Positions 1-9,358 are shown, numbered from the stretch's first letter. The stretch is 64,000 nucleotides of DNA from Enterococcus saigonensis (GCF_011397115.1 NZ_AP022822.1:62001-126000), one strand, 5' to 3'. Translations and numbers: made by a program. Notes: generated from the letters alone by a model not told the origin.

Positions 1-1935
1 TACATGGAAAAAAATCGATTAGGTATTCCTACCTTGTTAATGGCTGATATCATCCACGGTTTTCGAACGATTTTTCCAATTCCATTAGGTATTGGGAGTA
101 GTTGGGATTTAGCGGCAGCAGAAGAAATGGCGCAAGTTTCCGCCAAAGAAGCCGCGGTTTCTGGTTTACACGTGACCTTTTCTCCGATGGTTGATTTGGT
201 TCGCGATCCACGTTGGGGTCGCGTGATGGAATCGACAGGCGAAGATCCTTACTTGAACGCTCGTTTTGCAGAAAGCTTTGTGAAAGGCTATCAAGGCAAT
301 GATTTAAAAAATGATTTCACGCGCGTAGCTGCTTGTGTCAAACACTTTGCAGCATACGGGGCTGCTTTAGCTGGTCGGGATTACAATACAGTCAATATGT
401 CTGAAAGACAGTTGCGGGAAAGTTATTTGCCAGGTTATAAAGCTGCATTAGATGCAGGAGCTAAATTAGTAATGACTTCCTTTAATACCGTTGACGGCAT
501 TCCTGCTACAGGAAATAAGTGGTTATTCAGAGAAGTTTTGCGTAAAGAATACGATTTTGATGGTGTGGTGATTTCAGACTGGGGTGCGGTAAAAGAATTG
601 ATTCCCCATGGAGTTGCCGCAGATGAAAAGCAAGCTGCCCAACTAGCCATTGAAGCGGGCGTCGATATTGAAATGATGACGACTTGTTATACGCAATATT
701 TAGCCGAATTAATTGAAGAAGGCAGTGTCGATGAAGCGTTATTGGACGAAGCAGTTTTACGTATTTTAGAATTGAAAAACGACTTAGGATTGTTTGAAAA
801 TCCATATCGTGGTGCAAGTGTGGAAGCCGAAAAAGTAATTTTATCACCAGCACACCGCCAATCTGCCCGCGAAATTGCGCAAAAATCAATTGTTTTGTTA
901 AAAAATGAAGAAAATATCTTACCGCTAAATGCTGCTGAAACGATCGCAATTATTGGACCAGCGGCTGGAAGCCAAGATGTTTTAGGAGCTTGGTCTTGGC
1001 AAGGGAAAATGTCAGAAGCAGTCTCTCTTTTAGCAGGTGCCAAAGAATATAGTGAACATTTGTTGGTCGCCAAAGAAGAATTTGATTACTTTAATCCAAG
1101 TGACGAAGCAATTAATGAAGCCATTTTACTCGCGGCAAAAGCCGACAAAGTTGTTTTAGCTTTAGGAGAAACAGAGTGGATGAGTGGGGAAGCGGCTAGC
1201 CGTAGTGATATTACGCTACCACCGGCACAAATTGCCTTGTTTGAAGATATCAAAAAAGTAAATGCCAACATTATTGTAACGTTATACAATGGTCGCCCGC
1301 TAGATTTGAATGGTATTGGAGAAGCCAAAGCCATTGTGGAAGCGTGGTTTGCCGGAACAGAAGCAGGCAATGCCTTAGCTGATATTTTATGGGGAGCTTA
1401 TAATCCGACTGCGCGACTTTCCATGTCATTTCCAGAAAATGTTGGTCAAGTCCCAATTTTTTACAATTGTGATAATACGGGGCGTCCCTATGAGAGTGCA
1501 CCGAATGAAAAATATGTTTCAAAATATTTGGATGTCTCTAATTATGCGAAATATCCTTTTGGTTTTGGCTTAAGTTATAGCCAATTTTCTTACCAAGACG
1601 TCGTGATTGACCAGACAGAGTTAACACCAGAAAACGAAATTCTAGTTACAGTGACAATCACAAATGAAAGTGAACGAGCAGGCAAAGAAACGGTACAATT
1701 GTACATTCAAGATTTAGTCGGAGAAGTTGTCCGTCCAATAAAAGAATTAAAAGCTTTCCAACAAGTTGATTTAAAAGGCAGAGAAAGTCGCAAAGTTTCC
1801 TTTACCATTACAGAAGACATGCTGCGTTATGTTCACTCAAATCAACAAACTACAAGTGATAGTGGTGCCTTTTTAGCAATGGTGGGGCCAAACAGTCGTG
1901 ATGTAACAGCAGTAAAATTTAATTTAGTGAAGTAG
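1..1935 (+). CDS. GH3 beta-glucosidase, 5' end outside window
   Basis: Cytoplasmic glycoside hydrolase family 3 enzyme that removes glucose from the non-reducing end of beta-glucosides. The reading frame is open from base 1, so the true start and probably 80-100 residues are missing. The visible part has the GH3 N-terminal barrel (RDPRWGR, KHFAAYG), the nucleophile Asp in VISDWGA (Asp about residue 192 counted from the ATG at base 4), the C-terminal alpha/beta domain with GEAASRSDITLP, and a fibronectin-III-like tail. The next gene, 12 bases on, is a GH94 phosphorylase of the 1,2-beta-oligoglucan type. That pairing is known from Listeria innocua (lin1839/lin1840), so sophorose or short 1,2-beta-glucans are the likely substrate (inference). 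No signal peptide can be judged. Confidence 0.93.
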   Translation, partial: YMEKNRLGIPTLLMADIIHGFRTIFPIPLGIGSSWDLAAAEEMAQVSAKEAAVSGLHVTFSPMVDLVRDPRWGRVMESTGEDPYLNARFAESFVKGYQGNDLKNDFTRVAACVKHFAAYGAALAGRDYNTVNMSERQLRESYLPGYKAALDAGAKLVMTSFNTVDGIPATGNKWLFREVLRKEYDFDGVVISDWGAVKELIPHGVAADEKQAAQLAIEAGVDIEMMTTCYTQYLAELIEEGSVDEALLDEAVLRILELKNDLGLFENPYRGASVEAEKVILSPAHRQSAREIAQKSIVLLKNEENILPLNAAETIAIIGPAAGSQDVLGAWSWQGKMSEAVSLLAGAKEYSEHLLVAKEEFDYFNPSDEAINEAILLAAKADKVVLALGETEWMSGEAASRSDITLPPAQIALFEDIKKVNANIIVTLYNGRPLDLNGIGEAKAIVEAWFAGTEAGNALADILWGAYNPTARLSMSFPENVGQVPIFYNCDNTGRPYESAPNEKYVSKYLDVSNYAKYPFGFGLSYSQFSYQDVVIDQTELTPENEILVTVTITNESERAGKETVQLYIQDLVGEVVRPIKELKAFQQVDLKGRESRKVSFTITEDMLRYVHSNQQTTSDSGAFLAMVGPNSRDVTAVKFNLVK

Positions 1936-1947
1936 GGAGTCAAAACG

Positions 1948-4900
1948 ATGAAGCAAATCATTTTAAAAGGTAAAGACGTCCAAGCGGCGTTTTTACCTAC
2001 GGGGGATTTATACGCACTGACGAGTAATGAAATTATGATTAATCAATTAAACGGCAATGCCTTAGACGGCAGTGTCAACCAAATTTATTTACGAATCTTT
2101 GGTGAAAAAATTACGGCTATCCCTTTAATTGGTTCAAATACTAACAGCACGTTTGCACAAAGTGAAAACGGCGTAACGTGGCAAGGTAGTGTTGAAGGAA
2201 TTTCTTATCAAGTAGATTTTACTTTAAGTCAAAAAGATATTTGGTTTTGGAGCGTAACGGTAAAAGGTGAAGGACAAGTTGTCGATATCGTTTTTGGCCA
2301 AGATTTGGGGAATGCCGCCAAAGGTGCAGTGCAATCCAATGAAGCTTATATGTCCCAATATGTTGACCACAAAGTAACACAACAAGAAAATGGTTATGTA
2401 ATTACTTCCCGTCAAAATCAACCACAAGGCGGAGAATTTCCCGTCGTTGAACATGGGAGTTTAACGAAAAACCGTGGCTTTTTAACAGATGGTTATCAAT
2501 TCTTTGGTACTAGCTTCAAAACAACCGCAGTACCGCAAGCTTTAACCATTGATCAATTTGAAAATGAAGTGTATCAATATGAGTTTGCTTATCCGGTATT
2601 ACAATCTGAAAAGATGACGTTACAAGGCACAGATTCTGCCATTTTTTATGGTGGTTTCCAAAAAAATCAGCCAGAAGCTATAAAGACGGCGATTTTTTCC
2701 AAAGATGAAGTAGAAGCTGCTTACGTTAAGCCAACCATTTTAGCTTCTATACCAGAAAAAATTAACGCTAAAAAATTGGGAGCACCTTTAACGGGGCGTA
2801 AATTAACGACAGCTGAAATTGACGTGCTCTTTCCGGAAAAAGAACAAGTTGAAACAGATGAGACAGAAGTATTATCTTTTTTCACACCTAATTATCATCA
2901 TGTCGTTTTACAAGCAAAAGAAGAACAAATGGAACGGACTACCGGTCATATTTTATTAAGTGGCACGGACTTAACTGTTGATAAACCACTTTTAGCAACC
3001 ACAGCTTATATGTACGGAATTTTCAATTCACAAGTGGTACTAGGCAACACTTCTATGAATAAATTGATGAGCAATAGTCGTAACAGTTTAAATGTTTTAA
3101 AACATTCTGGTCAGCGTTTGTACGTTAAAGTTGACGAAAATTGGCGTATTTTGACGATGCCTTCTGCTTTTGAAATGGGCTTAAATTCGGCTACGTGGTA
3201 TTACCAATTAGAGGACGATTTATTGACGATTACGACTTATACACTAGCTGATGGTCGTGAAATTCGTTTGAATTGCCACAGTGGGATTGGGAAAAATTAT
3301 ACTTTTGCTTTAACGAGCCATCTGTTGATGGGCGCTACAGAAACACCGACTTATCAAATGACGCAAAATGGCAACCAAATGACGATTAAACCAGCAGCAG
3401 ACTCACCAGTAAACAGTGAATATCCAGAGTTAACTTATTATATGACAATGGATACCGAATTTACTGTGACAGATGAACGTCTCTTTGGGGTAGAATCTTC
3501 TGACTTGCAAGTTGTAGTTTTAGAAGCTGTGTCAGGTTTTGAAAGTAGTATTCAAGGGACATTGACTGGCGCTGATTTTGTTGCAACCCAAACCGATTTG
3601 ATTGCAGAAGATGAAGCGTATGTGACGTTTATTGACAGCTTGTTACACAATTTTAAATTGGAACATGAAACAGTGGACGTTAGCAGTATGAATTATTTGA
3701 GTCGCTGGTATGTTCACAATATGCTCGTTCATTATTTATCTCCGCATGGGTTGGAGCAATACGGGGGCGCTGCCTGGGGGACGCGGGATGTTTCCCAAGG
3801 ACCTACTGAATTTTTCTTTGCGGTTAATCGTCTTGAAGTTGTAAAAGATATTATCAAAAAAGTCTATGCCAACCAATTTGATGATGACGGCAACTGGCCA
3901 CAATGGTTTATGTTTGATCGTTATGAAACACAAAAAGCTGATGAAAGCCATGGGGATGTCATTGTTTGGCCCATGAAAATTGTCGCGGATTATTTAGCAA
4001 AAACAGCAGATCACAGTATTTTGCAAGAAGAATTACCGTATACTCGCCGCAGTGATTTTCATAAAACAGCCGAACGTTATACGTTATTTGACCACTTGAA
4101 AAAAGAAATTCAGTATATCGAGGAGAATTTCTTGGCAGGAACGTATTTATCTTGTTACGGAGATGGCGATTGGGACGATACTTTACAACCTTATGACAGT
4201 CGTTTGAAAAAACATATGGCATCTAGTTGGACAGTTGCTTTAACTTACCAAGTGTTAAATAAACTCAGCGCTGTTTTAGCGCCAGTCGATAAAGATTACA
4301 GTGACCACTTGGCTCAACTTGTCCTAGGTATTAAAGCTGACTTTAATAAGTATATGTTAGCCACTGACGTTATTCCTGGTTTTGTTTATATGGAAGAAGA
4401 TGGCACTCCGGAACTAATGATTCATCCAACTGACAAAAAGACCGGCATTCAATACCGCCTATTGCCAATGACCCGCAGTATGATTGCGGAATTATTAACA
4501 CCAAAACAAGCCCAAGATCATTTGGCTGTGATTAAAGAAAACTTGCAATTCCCAGATGGTGTGCGCTTGATGAATCGTCCAGCCCAGTATGCTGGGGGCG
4601 TGAGTACCAACTTTAAACGGGCGGAACAAGCAGCAAACTTTGGTCGCGAAATTGGTTTGCAATACGTTCATGCCCACATTCGTTTTACCGAAGCAATGGC
4701 AAAATTAGGTAAGGCAGATGAAACCTGGCGTGCGCTACAAACCATTAATCCCATCAATTTAAAAGAGCGGGTAAAAAATGCTAAATTACGCCAAGCGAAT
4801 GTTTATTTTAGTAGTTCTGATGGCGATTTCAAAACAAGATATGAAGCGCAGGAAAACTTTGGTAAACTAAGAGATGGAAGCGTTGACGTGAAAGGAGGCT

Positions 4901-5229
4901 GGCGCATTTATTCTAGTGGACCGGGAATTTACTTAAATCAATTGTTAACCAATGTCTTAGGCCTACGAGAAGACAGTGAAACAATCGTCTTAGACCCCGT
5001 TTTACCGCCAGAACTTGAAGGTCTGAAAGTAAATTATGTCCTGGATAATGCACCAGTTACCATTACCTTTTACGCAGTAGCAGAGAATGAGCGTAAAGTA
5101 GTAATCAATGATAAAGTGGTAGAAACAAAATTAGAAGCTAACCCATATCGTACCGGTGGCTTTGTCATAAACAAAAAAGATTTCAAAGAATACATGAAAC
5201 AAGGCAATCAAATTGCTATTTATTGTTAA
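1948..5229 (+). CDS. GH94 phosphorylase, probably 1,2-beta-oligoglucan phosphorylase
   Basis: A 1093-residue enzyme of the GH94 (former GT36) phosphorylase family, which cleaves a beta-glucosidic bond with phosphate to give alpha-glucose 1-phosphate. The general acid lies in GDGDWDDTLQP (Asp about 743), and GGAAWGTRDVSQGP is the family active-site loop. The length fits the roughly 1090-residue 1,2-beta-oligoglucan phosphorylases better than the roughly 800-residue cellobiose phosphorylases. It has a GGGAG-type ribosome site and follows the GH3 gene by 12 bases, so the two are one operon. There is no signal peptide, so it acts on imported oligosaccharides. Family assignment is firm. Linkage specificity is inferred from length and from the GH3 partner. 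Confidence 0.85.
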   Translation: MKQIILKGKDVQAAFLPTGDLYALTSNEIMINQLNGNALDGSVNQIYLRIFGEKITAIPLIGSNTNSTFAQSENGVTWQGSVEGISYQVDFTLSQKDIWFWSVTVKGEGQVVDIVFGQDLGNAAKGAVQSNEAYMSQYVDHKVTQQENGYVITSRQNQPQGGEFPVVEHGSLTKNRGFLTDGYQFFGTSFKTTAVPQALTIDQFENEVYQYEFAYPVLQSEKMTLQGTDSAIFYGGFQKNQPEAIKTAIFSKDEVEAAYVKPTILASIPEKINAKKLGAPLTGRKLTTAEIDVLFPEKEQVETDETEVLSFFTPNYHHVVLQAKEEQMERTTGHILLSGTDLTVDKPLLATTAYMYGIFNSQVVLGNTSMNKLMSNSRNSLNVLKHSGQRLYVKVDENWRILTMPSAFEMGLNSATWYYQLEDDLLTITTYTLADGREIRLNCHSGIGKNYTFALTSHLLMGATETPTYQMTQNGNQMTIKPAADSPVNSEYPELTYYMTMDTEFTVTDERLFGVESSDLQVVVLEAVSGFESSIQGTLTGADFVATQTDLIAEDEAYVTFIDSLLHNFKLEHETVDVSSMNYLSRWYVHNMLVHYLSPHGLEQYGGAAWGTRDVSQGPTEFFFAVNRLEVVKDIIKKVYANQFDDDGNWPQWFMFDRYETQKADESHGDVIVWPMKIVADYLAKTADHSILQEELPYTRRSDFHKTAERYTLFDHLKKEIQYIEENFLAGTYLSCYGDGDWDDTLQPYDSRLKKHMASSWTVALTYQVLNKLSAVLAPVDKDYSDHLAQLVLGIKADFNKYMLATDVIPGFVYMEEDGTPELMIHPTDKKTGIQYRLLPMTRSMIAELLTPKQAQDHLAVIKENLQFPDGVRLMNRPAQYAGGVSTNFKRAEQAANFGREIGLQYVHAHIRFTEAMAKLGKADETWRALQTINPINLKERVKNAKLRQANVYFSSSDGDFKTRYEAQENFGKLRDGSVDVKGGWRIYSSGPGIYLNQLLTNVLGLREDSETIVLDPVLPPELEGLKVNYVLDNAPVTITFYAVAENERKVVINDKVVETKLEANPYRTGGFVINKKDFKEYMKQGNQIAIYC

Positions 5230-5241
5230 TTGATAAAAAAT

Positions 5242-5282
5242 TTTTGACAATGCGTTAGAAAAAGCTAGCGCATTGTCAAAAT
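5242..5282 (+). terminator. Hairpin terminator after the GH94 gene
   Basis: TTTTGACAATGCG at 5242-5254 pairs with CGCATTGTCAAAA near 5269-5281, extended inward by TTAG/CTAG-like bases. It lies directly after the phosphorylase stop. Confidence 0.7.
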
Positions 5283-5351
5283 AAAATAGAAAAAAATTTT
5301 ACATAGCATTTAGCTGAATGGTAGAAAAAGAAGAATAGGAGCGTAAGGCAC

Positions 5352-6320
5352 ATGGTTGGTATTAAAGATATAGCAAAAGCCGCAGGGGTATCAATTTCAA
5401 CGGTTTCATATGCTTTAAACGGCAGCAACAAAGTAACAGAACAAACCCGCCAGCGGATTATGGCAATTGCCAGTGAGCTAAACTATGTTCCCAACATGGC
5501 CGCCCGCACTTTAAAAAGACAACAAACAAACATTATCGGTGTTTATTTAGCCGATTATGCTGGGAGTTTTTACGGTGAATTATTAGACGGGATTAAACGG
5601 GGACTAGCGGCTTATGATTATGAAATGATTGTTTGTAGTGGGCAAAAATCACACTTGTTCATTCCAGAACGAATGGTAGATGGGGCAATTATTTTGGATT
5701 GGACTTTTAAAACCGAAGAAATTGAGATGCTCGCAAATCGCGGACATCAAATGGTTGTTTTAGACCGTGAAATTGCCAACGAAAATATATCTCGAGTTTT
5801 ATTAGATAACAAAGGTGGTGCGACCTTGGCAGTAGAGCGTTTGGTTGCAGCAAAGACCAAACATGTTTATCTAATAACCGGTTCAATGGGTTATGACAAC
5901 GAACAACGACTTTTGGCAAGTACAAAAGAACTGACACGTTTTGGGATTGGTTATGATTTATTGGAAGGAAATTTTACAGAACCTTCTGGCTATGCCGCAG
6001 CGGAAAAAATAGCCGAAAAAATCGATCAAGGACAAGCGCAACTGCCAATTGATATTTTCTCCTTTAATGATGAAATGGCAGTGGGGATTTACAAATTTTT
6101 TGCCAAACGACCAGAAAAGATCGGACAAGATATTCGCATTGTCGGTTTTGATAATATTGAAATCAGTTCATTTTTAACCCCACGACTGGCTACTATTGCC
6201 TATTCCAAACATCGGTGGGGTATGGTTGCCGCTGAAAAAATTATTCGCCTGATTCAAGGAGAAGAAGTTGAAGACGAAGCGATTTATACCACGTTTGTTC
6301 CCGGTGTTTCATTAGGCTAG
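5352..6320 (+). CDS. LacI/GalR family transcriptional regulator
   Basis: A 322-residue repressor-type protein. Residues 1-50 form the LacI helix-turn-helix (IKDIAKAAGVSISTVSYALN) with the hinge region, and the rest is a periplasmic-binding-protein-like effector domain ending in the usual core (IVGFDNIEISSFLTPRLATI). The ATG at 5352 is preceded by AGGAGCG at a good distance. It lies 120 bases after the GH94 gene, beyond a hairpin, and is flanked by terminators on both sides. It therefore has its own transcript, and it most likely controls the 1,2-beta-glucan genes upstream (inference from position). Its operator near the start of that operon is outside the window. Confidence 0.9.
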   Translation: MVGIKDIAKAAGVSISTVSYALNGSNKVTEQTRQRIMAIASELNYVPNMAARTLKRQQTNIIGVYLADYAGSFYGELLDGIKRGLAAYDYEMIVCSGQKSHLFIPERMVDGAIILDWTFKTEEIEMLANRGHQMVVLDREIANENISRVLLDNKGGATLAVERLVAAKTKHVYLITGSMGYDNEQRLLASTKELTRFGIGYDLLEGNFTEPSGYAAAEKIAEKIDQGQAQLPIDIFSFNDEMAVGIYKFFAKRPEKIGQDIRIVGFDNIEISSFLTPRLATIAYSKHRWGMVAAEKIIRLIQGEEVEDEAIYTTFVPGVSLG

Positions 6321-6321
6321 A

Positions 6322-6390
6322 AAAAGACGCCAAGTAAAAAATTTCCAAGTAAGAATCCGTTTACTTGGAAGTGTTTACTTGGCGTCTTTT
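6322..6390 (+). terminator. Nested hairpin terminator after the lacI-like gene
   Basis: AAAAGACGCCAAGTAAA (6322-6338) pairs perfectly with TTTACTTGGCGTCTTTT (6374-6390). An inner TTCCAAGTAA/TTACTTGGAA stem is nested inside. The T-run makes it a strong intrinsic terminator, possibly in both directions. Confidence 0.85.
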
Positions 6391-6427
6391 CTAGTTACCC
6401 GCGTGTAATTTACCGCATTATTGATAA

Positions 6428-6445
6428 AATTGTGTTGTCACAATT
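6428..6445 (+). promoter_or_regulatory. Dyad upstream of the esterase gene
   Basis: AATTGTG, four bases, CACAATT: a perfect 7-bp inverted repeat just upstream of the AAGGAG site at 6449. The TGTG-N4-CACA core resembles a Crp/Fnr-type half-site pair, but the regulator is unknown. Confidence 0.35.
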
Positions 6446-6463
6446 AAAAAAGGAGTTTTTTTT

Positions 6464-7225
6464 ATGACAATTTGTAAAATGAATTTTAAATCCCAAGTGT
6501 TAGATTTAAGTACTAGTGTGAATGTCTACCTGCCAGATATGGTGGTAAACGTAGCAAAAGCGCCAGTCCTTTATTTATTACATGGCTGGTCAGATGATTG
6601 CAACGCTTGGTTGAATCAGACGAATTTGGCACGCCAAGCCCAAAAATATCCCTTTGTTATTGTGATGCCACAAGTGGGTTTAAGCTATTATACGGATATG
6701 GTTGCAGGCGGGGATTATTTCACCTTTTTAACCCAAGAATTACCACAAAAAATCTGCCAATGGTTTCAAATTATGCCTAAAAAAGAAAACACGTTTGTCG
6801 CCGGACTTTCTATGGGCGGATATGGTGCATTTAAATGGGCACTCACCTATCCCGAGCAATTTTGTGCTGCCGCTTCACTTTCAGGAGCATTAGATGTTGT
6901 GAATATATGGCGTAAAAGACCAGAACGCCAAAAACATCTTGTGGCTATTTTTGGGGACTTACAGAAACTTAAAGACAGTCAAAATGATTTATTTACCTTG
7001 CTGAAAAGACAAGAGCTAGTAGAAAAATCTTGTGATACGTTTTTTTTACAAATGTGTGGGACTGAAGATTTTGTTTACGCTGATAACCAACGTTTTTTAC
7101 AAGTAGCCAAAAAAACTTTGCGCAATTTTGAATACCAAGATGGTCCCGGAGAGCATAACTGGGATTATTGGGAAGCGGCGATTGGAATTGTTTTGCAGCG
7201 TTTTGTAGAGATTTATGCGAAATAA
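6464..7225 (+). CDS. Alpha/beta-hydrolase esterase (EstA/tributyrin esterase type)
   Basis: A 253-residue serine esterase of the esterase D/EstA group, which hydrolyses short acyl esters. The catalytic triad is visible: Ser116 in GLSMGG, Asp202 in GTEDF and His231 in GEHNWDYW. The oxyanion motif LLHGWSDD lies near residue 40. No signal peptide or membrane segment is seen, so it is cytoplasmic. The ATG at 6464 follows AAAAAAGGAG. It is transcribed alone between two terminators, with a dyad in the leader. In the lactic acid bacteria members of this family are tributyrin esterases. Substrate here is not decided by the sequence. Confidence 0.85.
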   Translation: MTICKMNFKSQVLDLSTSVNVYLPDMVVNVAKAPVLYLLHGWSDDCNAWLNQTNLARQAQKYPFVIVMPQVGLSYYTDMVAGGDYFTFLTQELPQKICQWFQIMPKKENTFVAGLSMGGYGAFKWALTYPEQFCAAASLSGALDVVNIWRKRPERQKHLVAIFGDLQKLKDSQNDLFTLLKRQELVEKSCDTFFLQMCGTEDFVYADNQRFLQVAKKTLRNFEYQDGPGEHNWDYWEAAIGIVLQRFVEIYAK

Positions 7226-7234
7226 TAAAAATTT

Positions 7235-7267
7235 ACTCTGACCAAATTATTTGTGTCAGAGTTTTTT
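7235..7267 (+). terminator. Terminator after the esterase gene
   Basis: ACTCTGAC (7235-7242) pairs with GTCAGAGT (7255-7262) and is followed by TTTTTT. Confidence 0.75.
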
Positions 7268-7281
7268 ATCTTAAAAATAAA

Positions 7282-7308
7282 CTAGAAAAATTTCCTATCC
7301 TTAGGAAA
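7282..7308 (+). promoter_or_regulatory. Candidate activator site upstream of the PTS/GH1 operon
   Basis: CTAGAAAAATTTC at 7282-7294 runs into a perfect inverted repeat TTTCCTA-TCCT-TAGGAAA (7291-7308). It ends 9 bases before the -35 box of the operon promoter. The same 13-mer occurs upstream of the LicR-like regulator (10870-10882), so it is a good candidate binding site for that regulator. Confidence 0.45.
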
Positions 7309-7317
7309 AATATCAGT

Positions 7318-7346
7318 TTGAAAGCGGATACCAAGCTAGCTAAACT
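7318..7346 (+). promoter_or_regulatory. Promoter and cre-like box of the PTS/GH1 operon
   Basis: TTGAAA (7318-7323), 17 bases, TAAACT (7341-7346) make a sigma-A-type promoter. TGAAAGCGGATACC (7319-7332) matches the cre consensus TGWAANCGNTNWCA at 12 of 14 positions and overlaps the -35 box, which would let CcpA block transcription in the presence of glucose (inference). Confidence 0.5.
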
Positions 7347-7378
7347 AAGTGTGTACAAAAGAGAGGGGAATGGTAAAT

Positions 7379-7687
7379 ATGGCAAAAAACATTTTATTAA
7401 TTTGTGGATCGGGAGCATCAAGTGGTTTTATGGCTGCTTCAATTAGAAAAGCAGCAAAAAAACGTGGAGAAGAAGTAACGGTAAAAGCAGCAAGTGAATC
7501 ACAGTTGGATGAGCGAATCAATGAGATTAACTATCTTCTAATCGGCCCCCACTTATCTTATATGTTGGATGAATTAAAATTACAGACTAAAGGAAAAGAT
7601 GTAAAAGTAGCTGTTATTCCGCAAACAACATACGGAACTTTAAATGGTGATAAAGCATTGGACTTAATTCTAAGTATGGAGGGTTAG
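7379..7687 (+). CDS. PTS IIB component, lactose/cellobiose family
   Basis: A 102-residue cytoplasmic phosphocarrier of the Lac/Cel PTS family. The phosphorylated Cys is Cys9 in NILLICGSGASS, in the usual P-loop at the N-terminus. The ATG at 7379 is chosen because GAGAGGGG lies about 10 bases upstream. An in-frame ATG at 7370 is too close to that site and an earlier start would add residues before the beta strand. It is the first gene of a IIB-IIC-IIA-GH1 operon controlled by the promoter at 7318-7346. It passes phosphate from the IIA protein to sugar in the IIC channel. Confidence 0.92.
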   Translation: MAKNILLICGSGASSGFMAASIRKAAKKRGEEVTVKAASESQLDERINEINYLLIGPHLSYMLDELKLQTKGKDVKVAVIPQTTYGTLNGDKALDLILSMEG

Positions 7688-7690
7688 ACA

Positions 7691-8983
7691 ATGATGAATA
7701 AAATTATGGACTTTATGACGAATAAATTCGCGCCAAAAGTTAATAAGGTTGTTAAAAATCCGTGGGTATCGGCGATTCAAGATTCTATTATGGCGGCCTT
7801 ACCATTAGTGTTTGTCGGGTCATTGGTGACAGTTGTCTCGTTATTAAAAAATATATTTAGTGGACTGCCAGATTTTTCGATGATCAGTAATTTTTCTTTT
7901 GGGATGTTTGGTTTAGTAGTTTCATTTTTAATTCCTTATTACTTAATGGAGAAAAAAGGAAACAGTGGTCAAAAATTAATTTCGGGCGCTACAGGATTGG
8001 TTTTATTCATGATGTTATTATTCCCGACTGTGACAGCAGAAGGAAATGCAACATTTATTCTTTCACGTTTTGGTGCTACTGGGATGTTTTTAGCAATTAT
8101 TTCAGGATTGTTTGTCTCATGTATCATGAATTTTGCAGCAAAAAAATCTTTATTTGATGAAGATACACCAATTCCAGATTTTGTAGTAGGTTGGTTTAAT
8201 AGCTTATTGCCAATTACATTGATTTTATTAGTGGGTTGGTTTATTACCGTTCAAATGAGCGTCGATTTCTTTGAAGTTGTTGTTTGGGCCTTTAGTCCAC
8301 TTGCAACTATTGTACAATCTTACCCAGGATTTGTATTATCTGTCTTCATCCCAGTATTTTTATATACTTTTGGTATTTCTGGTTGGGTAATGATGCCAGC
8401 AATCTATCCAGTATACATGGCTGGTCTAGCTGCTAACGCAGAGGCTGTTGCTAGCGGCGGTGAAGCAGTGAACATTGCCACACAAGAAACGTGTTACGCT
8501 TTTTCATCCATGGGCGGTGTCGGCACAACCTTGGCATTGTCGGTTATGATGCTACTTTTAAGCAAATCAGCGCAGTTAAAAGCAATTGGTAAAGCTGTAT
8601 TTGTACCCTCTATCTTCAATATTAATGAGCCGCTTGTATTTGGAGCCCCAATTGCATTTAATCCGTATTTAATGGTACCAATGTGGATTAACGCTTTAAT
8701 TGTACCAACGATTTCTTATGTTGTAATGAGTATGGGGATGGTAAATATACCAAGTCAATCCTTTTTACTTTGGTATATGCCATATCCCTTTACTTCCTAT
8801 TTAGCAACTCAAGATTTTCGTGCCATTATTGTCTGCGCCTTAATTTTTATTATTACGTGGTTCGTATTCTTACCATTTTTCAAAGCGTATGATAATTCAC
8901 TACTAAAACAAGAAAAAATCGCTGAGGAACAAGAAGCAGCAGAAGCAAGAGCAAAAGCGATGCAAGCTTCAATTGTTCAGTAA
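7691..8983 (+). CDS. PTS IIC permease, lactose/cellobiose family
   Basis: A 430-residue membrane permease of the Lac/Cel PTS family (LicC/CelB type), with about ten hydrophobic segments. The sugar-binding motif region FNINEPLVFGAPIAFNPYL sits near residue 310-330, as in this family. It starts 3 bases after the IIB stop and is followed 14 bases later by IIA, so the three components and GH1 form one operon. It imports a beta-glycoside as its 6-phosphate. The C-terminal tail is a charged, Ala/Glu-rich helix. Confidence 0.93.
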   Translation: MMNKIMDFMTNKFAPKVNKVVKNPWVSAIQDSIMAALPLVFVGSLVTVVSLLKNIFSGLPDFSMISNFSFGMFGLVVSFLIPYYLMEKKGNSGQKLISGATGLVLFMMLLFPTVTAEGNATFILSRFGATGMFLAIISGLFVSCIMNFAAKKSLFDEDTPIPDFVVGWFNSLLPITLILLVGWFITVQMSVDFFEVVVWAFSPLATIVQSYPGFVLSVFIPVFLYTFGISGWVMMPAIYPVYMAGLAANAEAVASGGEAVNIATQETCYAFSSMGGVGTTLALSVMMLLLSKSAQLKAIGKAVFVPSIFNINEPLVFGAPIAFNPYLMVPMWINALIVPTISYVVMSMGMVNIPSQSFLLWYMPYPFTSYLATQDFRAIIVCALIFIITWFVFLPFFKAYDNSLLKQEKIAEEQEAAEARAKAMQASIVQ

Positions 8984-8997
8984 TTGGAGGAATCAGT

Positions 8998-9342
8998 ATG
9001 TCACAACAGTTTATCGAAGAAACAGATAGTTTAAATGAATTATCCATGAATATCTTAATTCATGCGGGAAATGCGCGAGAACTTTTAGTAAAAGGCTTAA
9101 ATGCATTAGAAGAAATGAACTTTGATGTCGCAGAGGATTTAGTAAAAGCTGCGCGTAAAGAAGTTGTTGTAGCACATGGGTTACAAACTGATACTTTACA
9201 AATGGAAGCGTCGGGGGAACAAATTCGCTATTCAACATTATTTTGTCATGCGCAAGATACGTTAATGACAGCGCAAAGCGAGATTCTAATTGGAGAGCAT
9301 ATGGTCCGCTTATTCAGGAAGTTCACGGAAAAAAATAGCTAA
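8998..9342 (+). CDS. PTS IIA component, lactose/cellobiose family
   Basis: A 114-residue helical phosphocarrier of the Lac-type IIA fold. The family's conserved HAQD-x-LM motif is present (His84 in CHAQDTLMTAQ) and is the expected phosphorylation site. The HGLQTD segment (His60) is also typical. It receives phosphate from HPr and passes it to the IIB protein upstream. It has the strong ribosome site TTGGAGGAATC before the ATG at 8998 and lies between IIC and the GH1 gene. Confidence 0.92.
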   Translation: MSQQFIEETDSLNELSMNILIHAGNARELLVKGLNALEEMNFDVAEDLVKAARKEVVVAHGLQTDTLQMEASGEQIRYSTLFCHAQDTLMTAQSEILIGEHMVRLFRKFTEKNS

Positions 9343-9358
9343 TTAGGGGGAATATTGA

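Noticed and set aside
527..949. Long minus-strand ORFs (up to 140 codons) opposite the GH3 gene
   Set aside because: Products rich in His, Leu and Ser as expected for antisense frames, no start signals, and the sense gene is clear.
7168..7446. 92-codon plus-strand ORF across the esterase end, terminator, PTS promoter and IIB start
   Set aside because: It runs through a terminator and promoter and has no start signal. The IIB gene in another frame explains the region.
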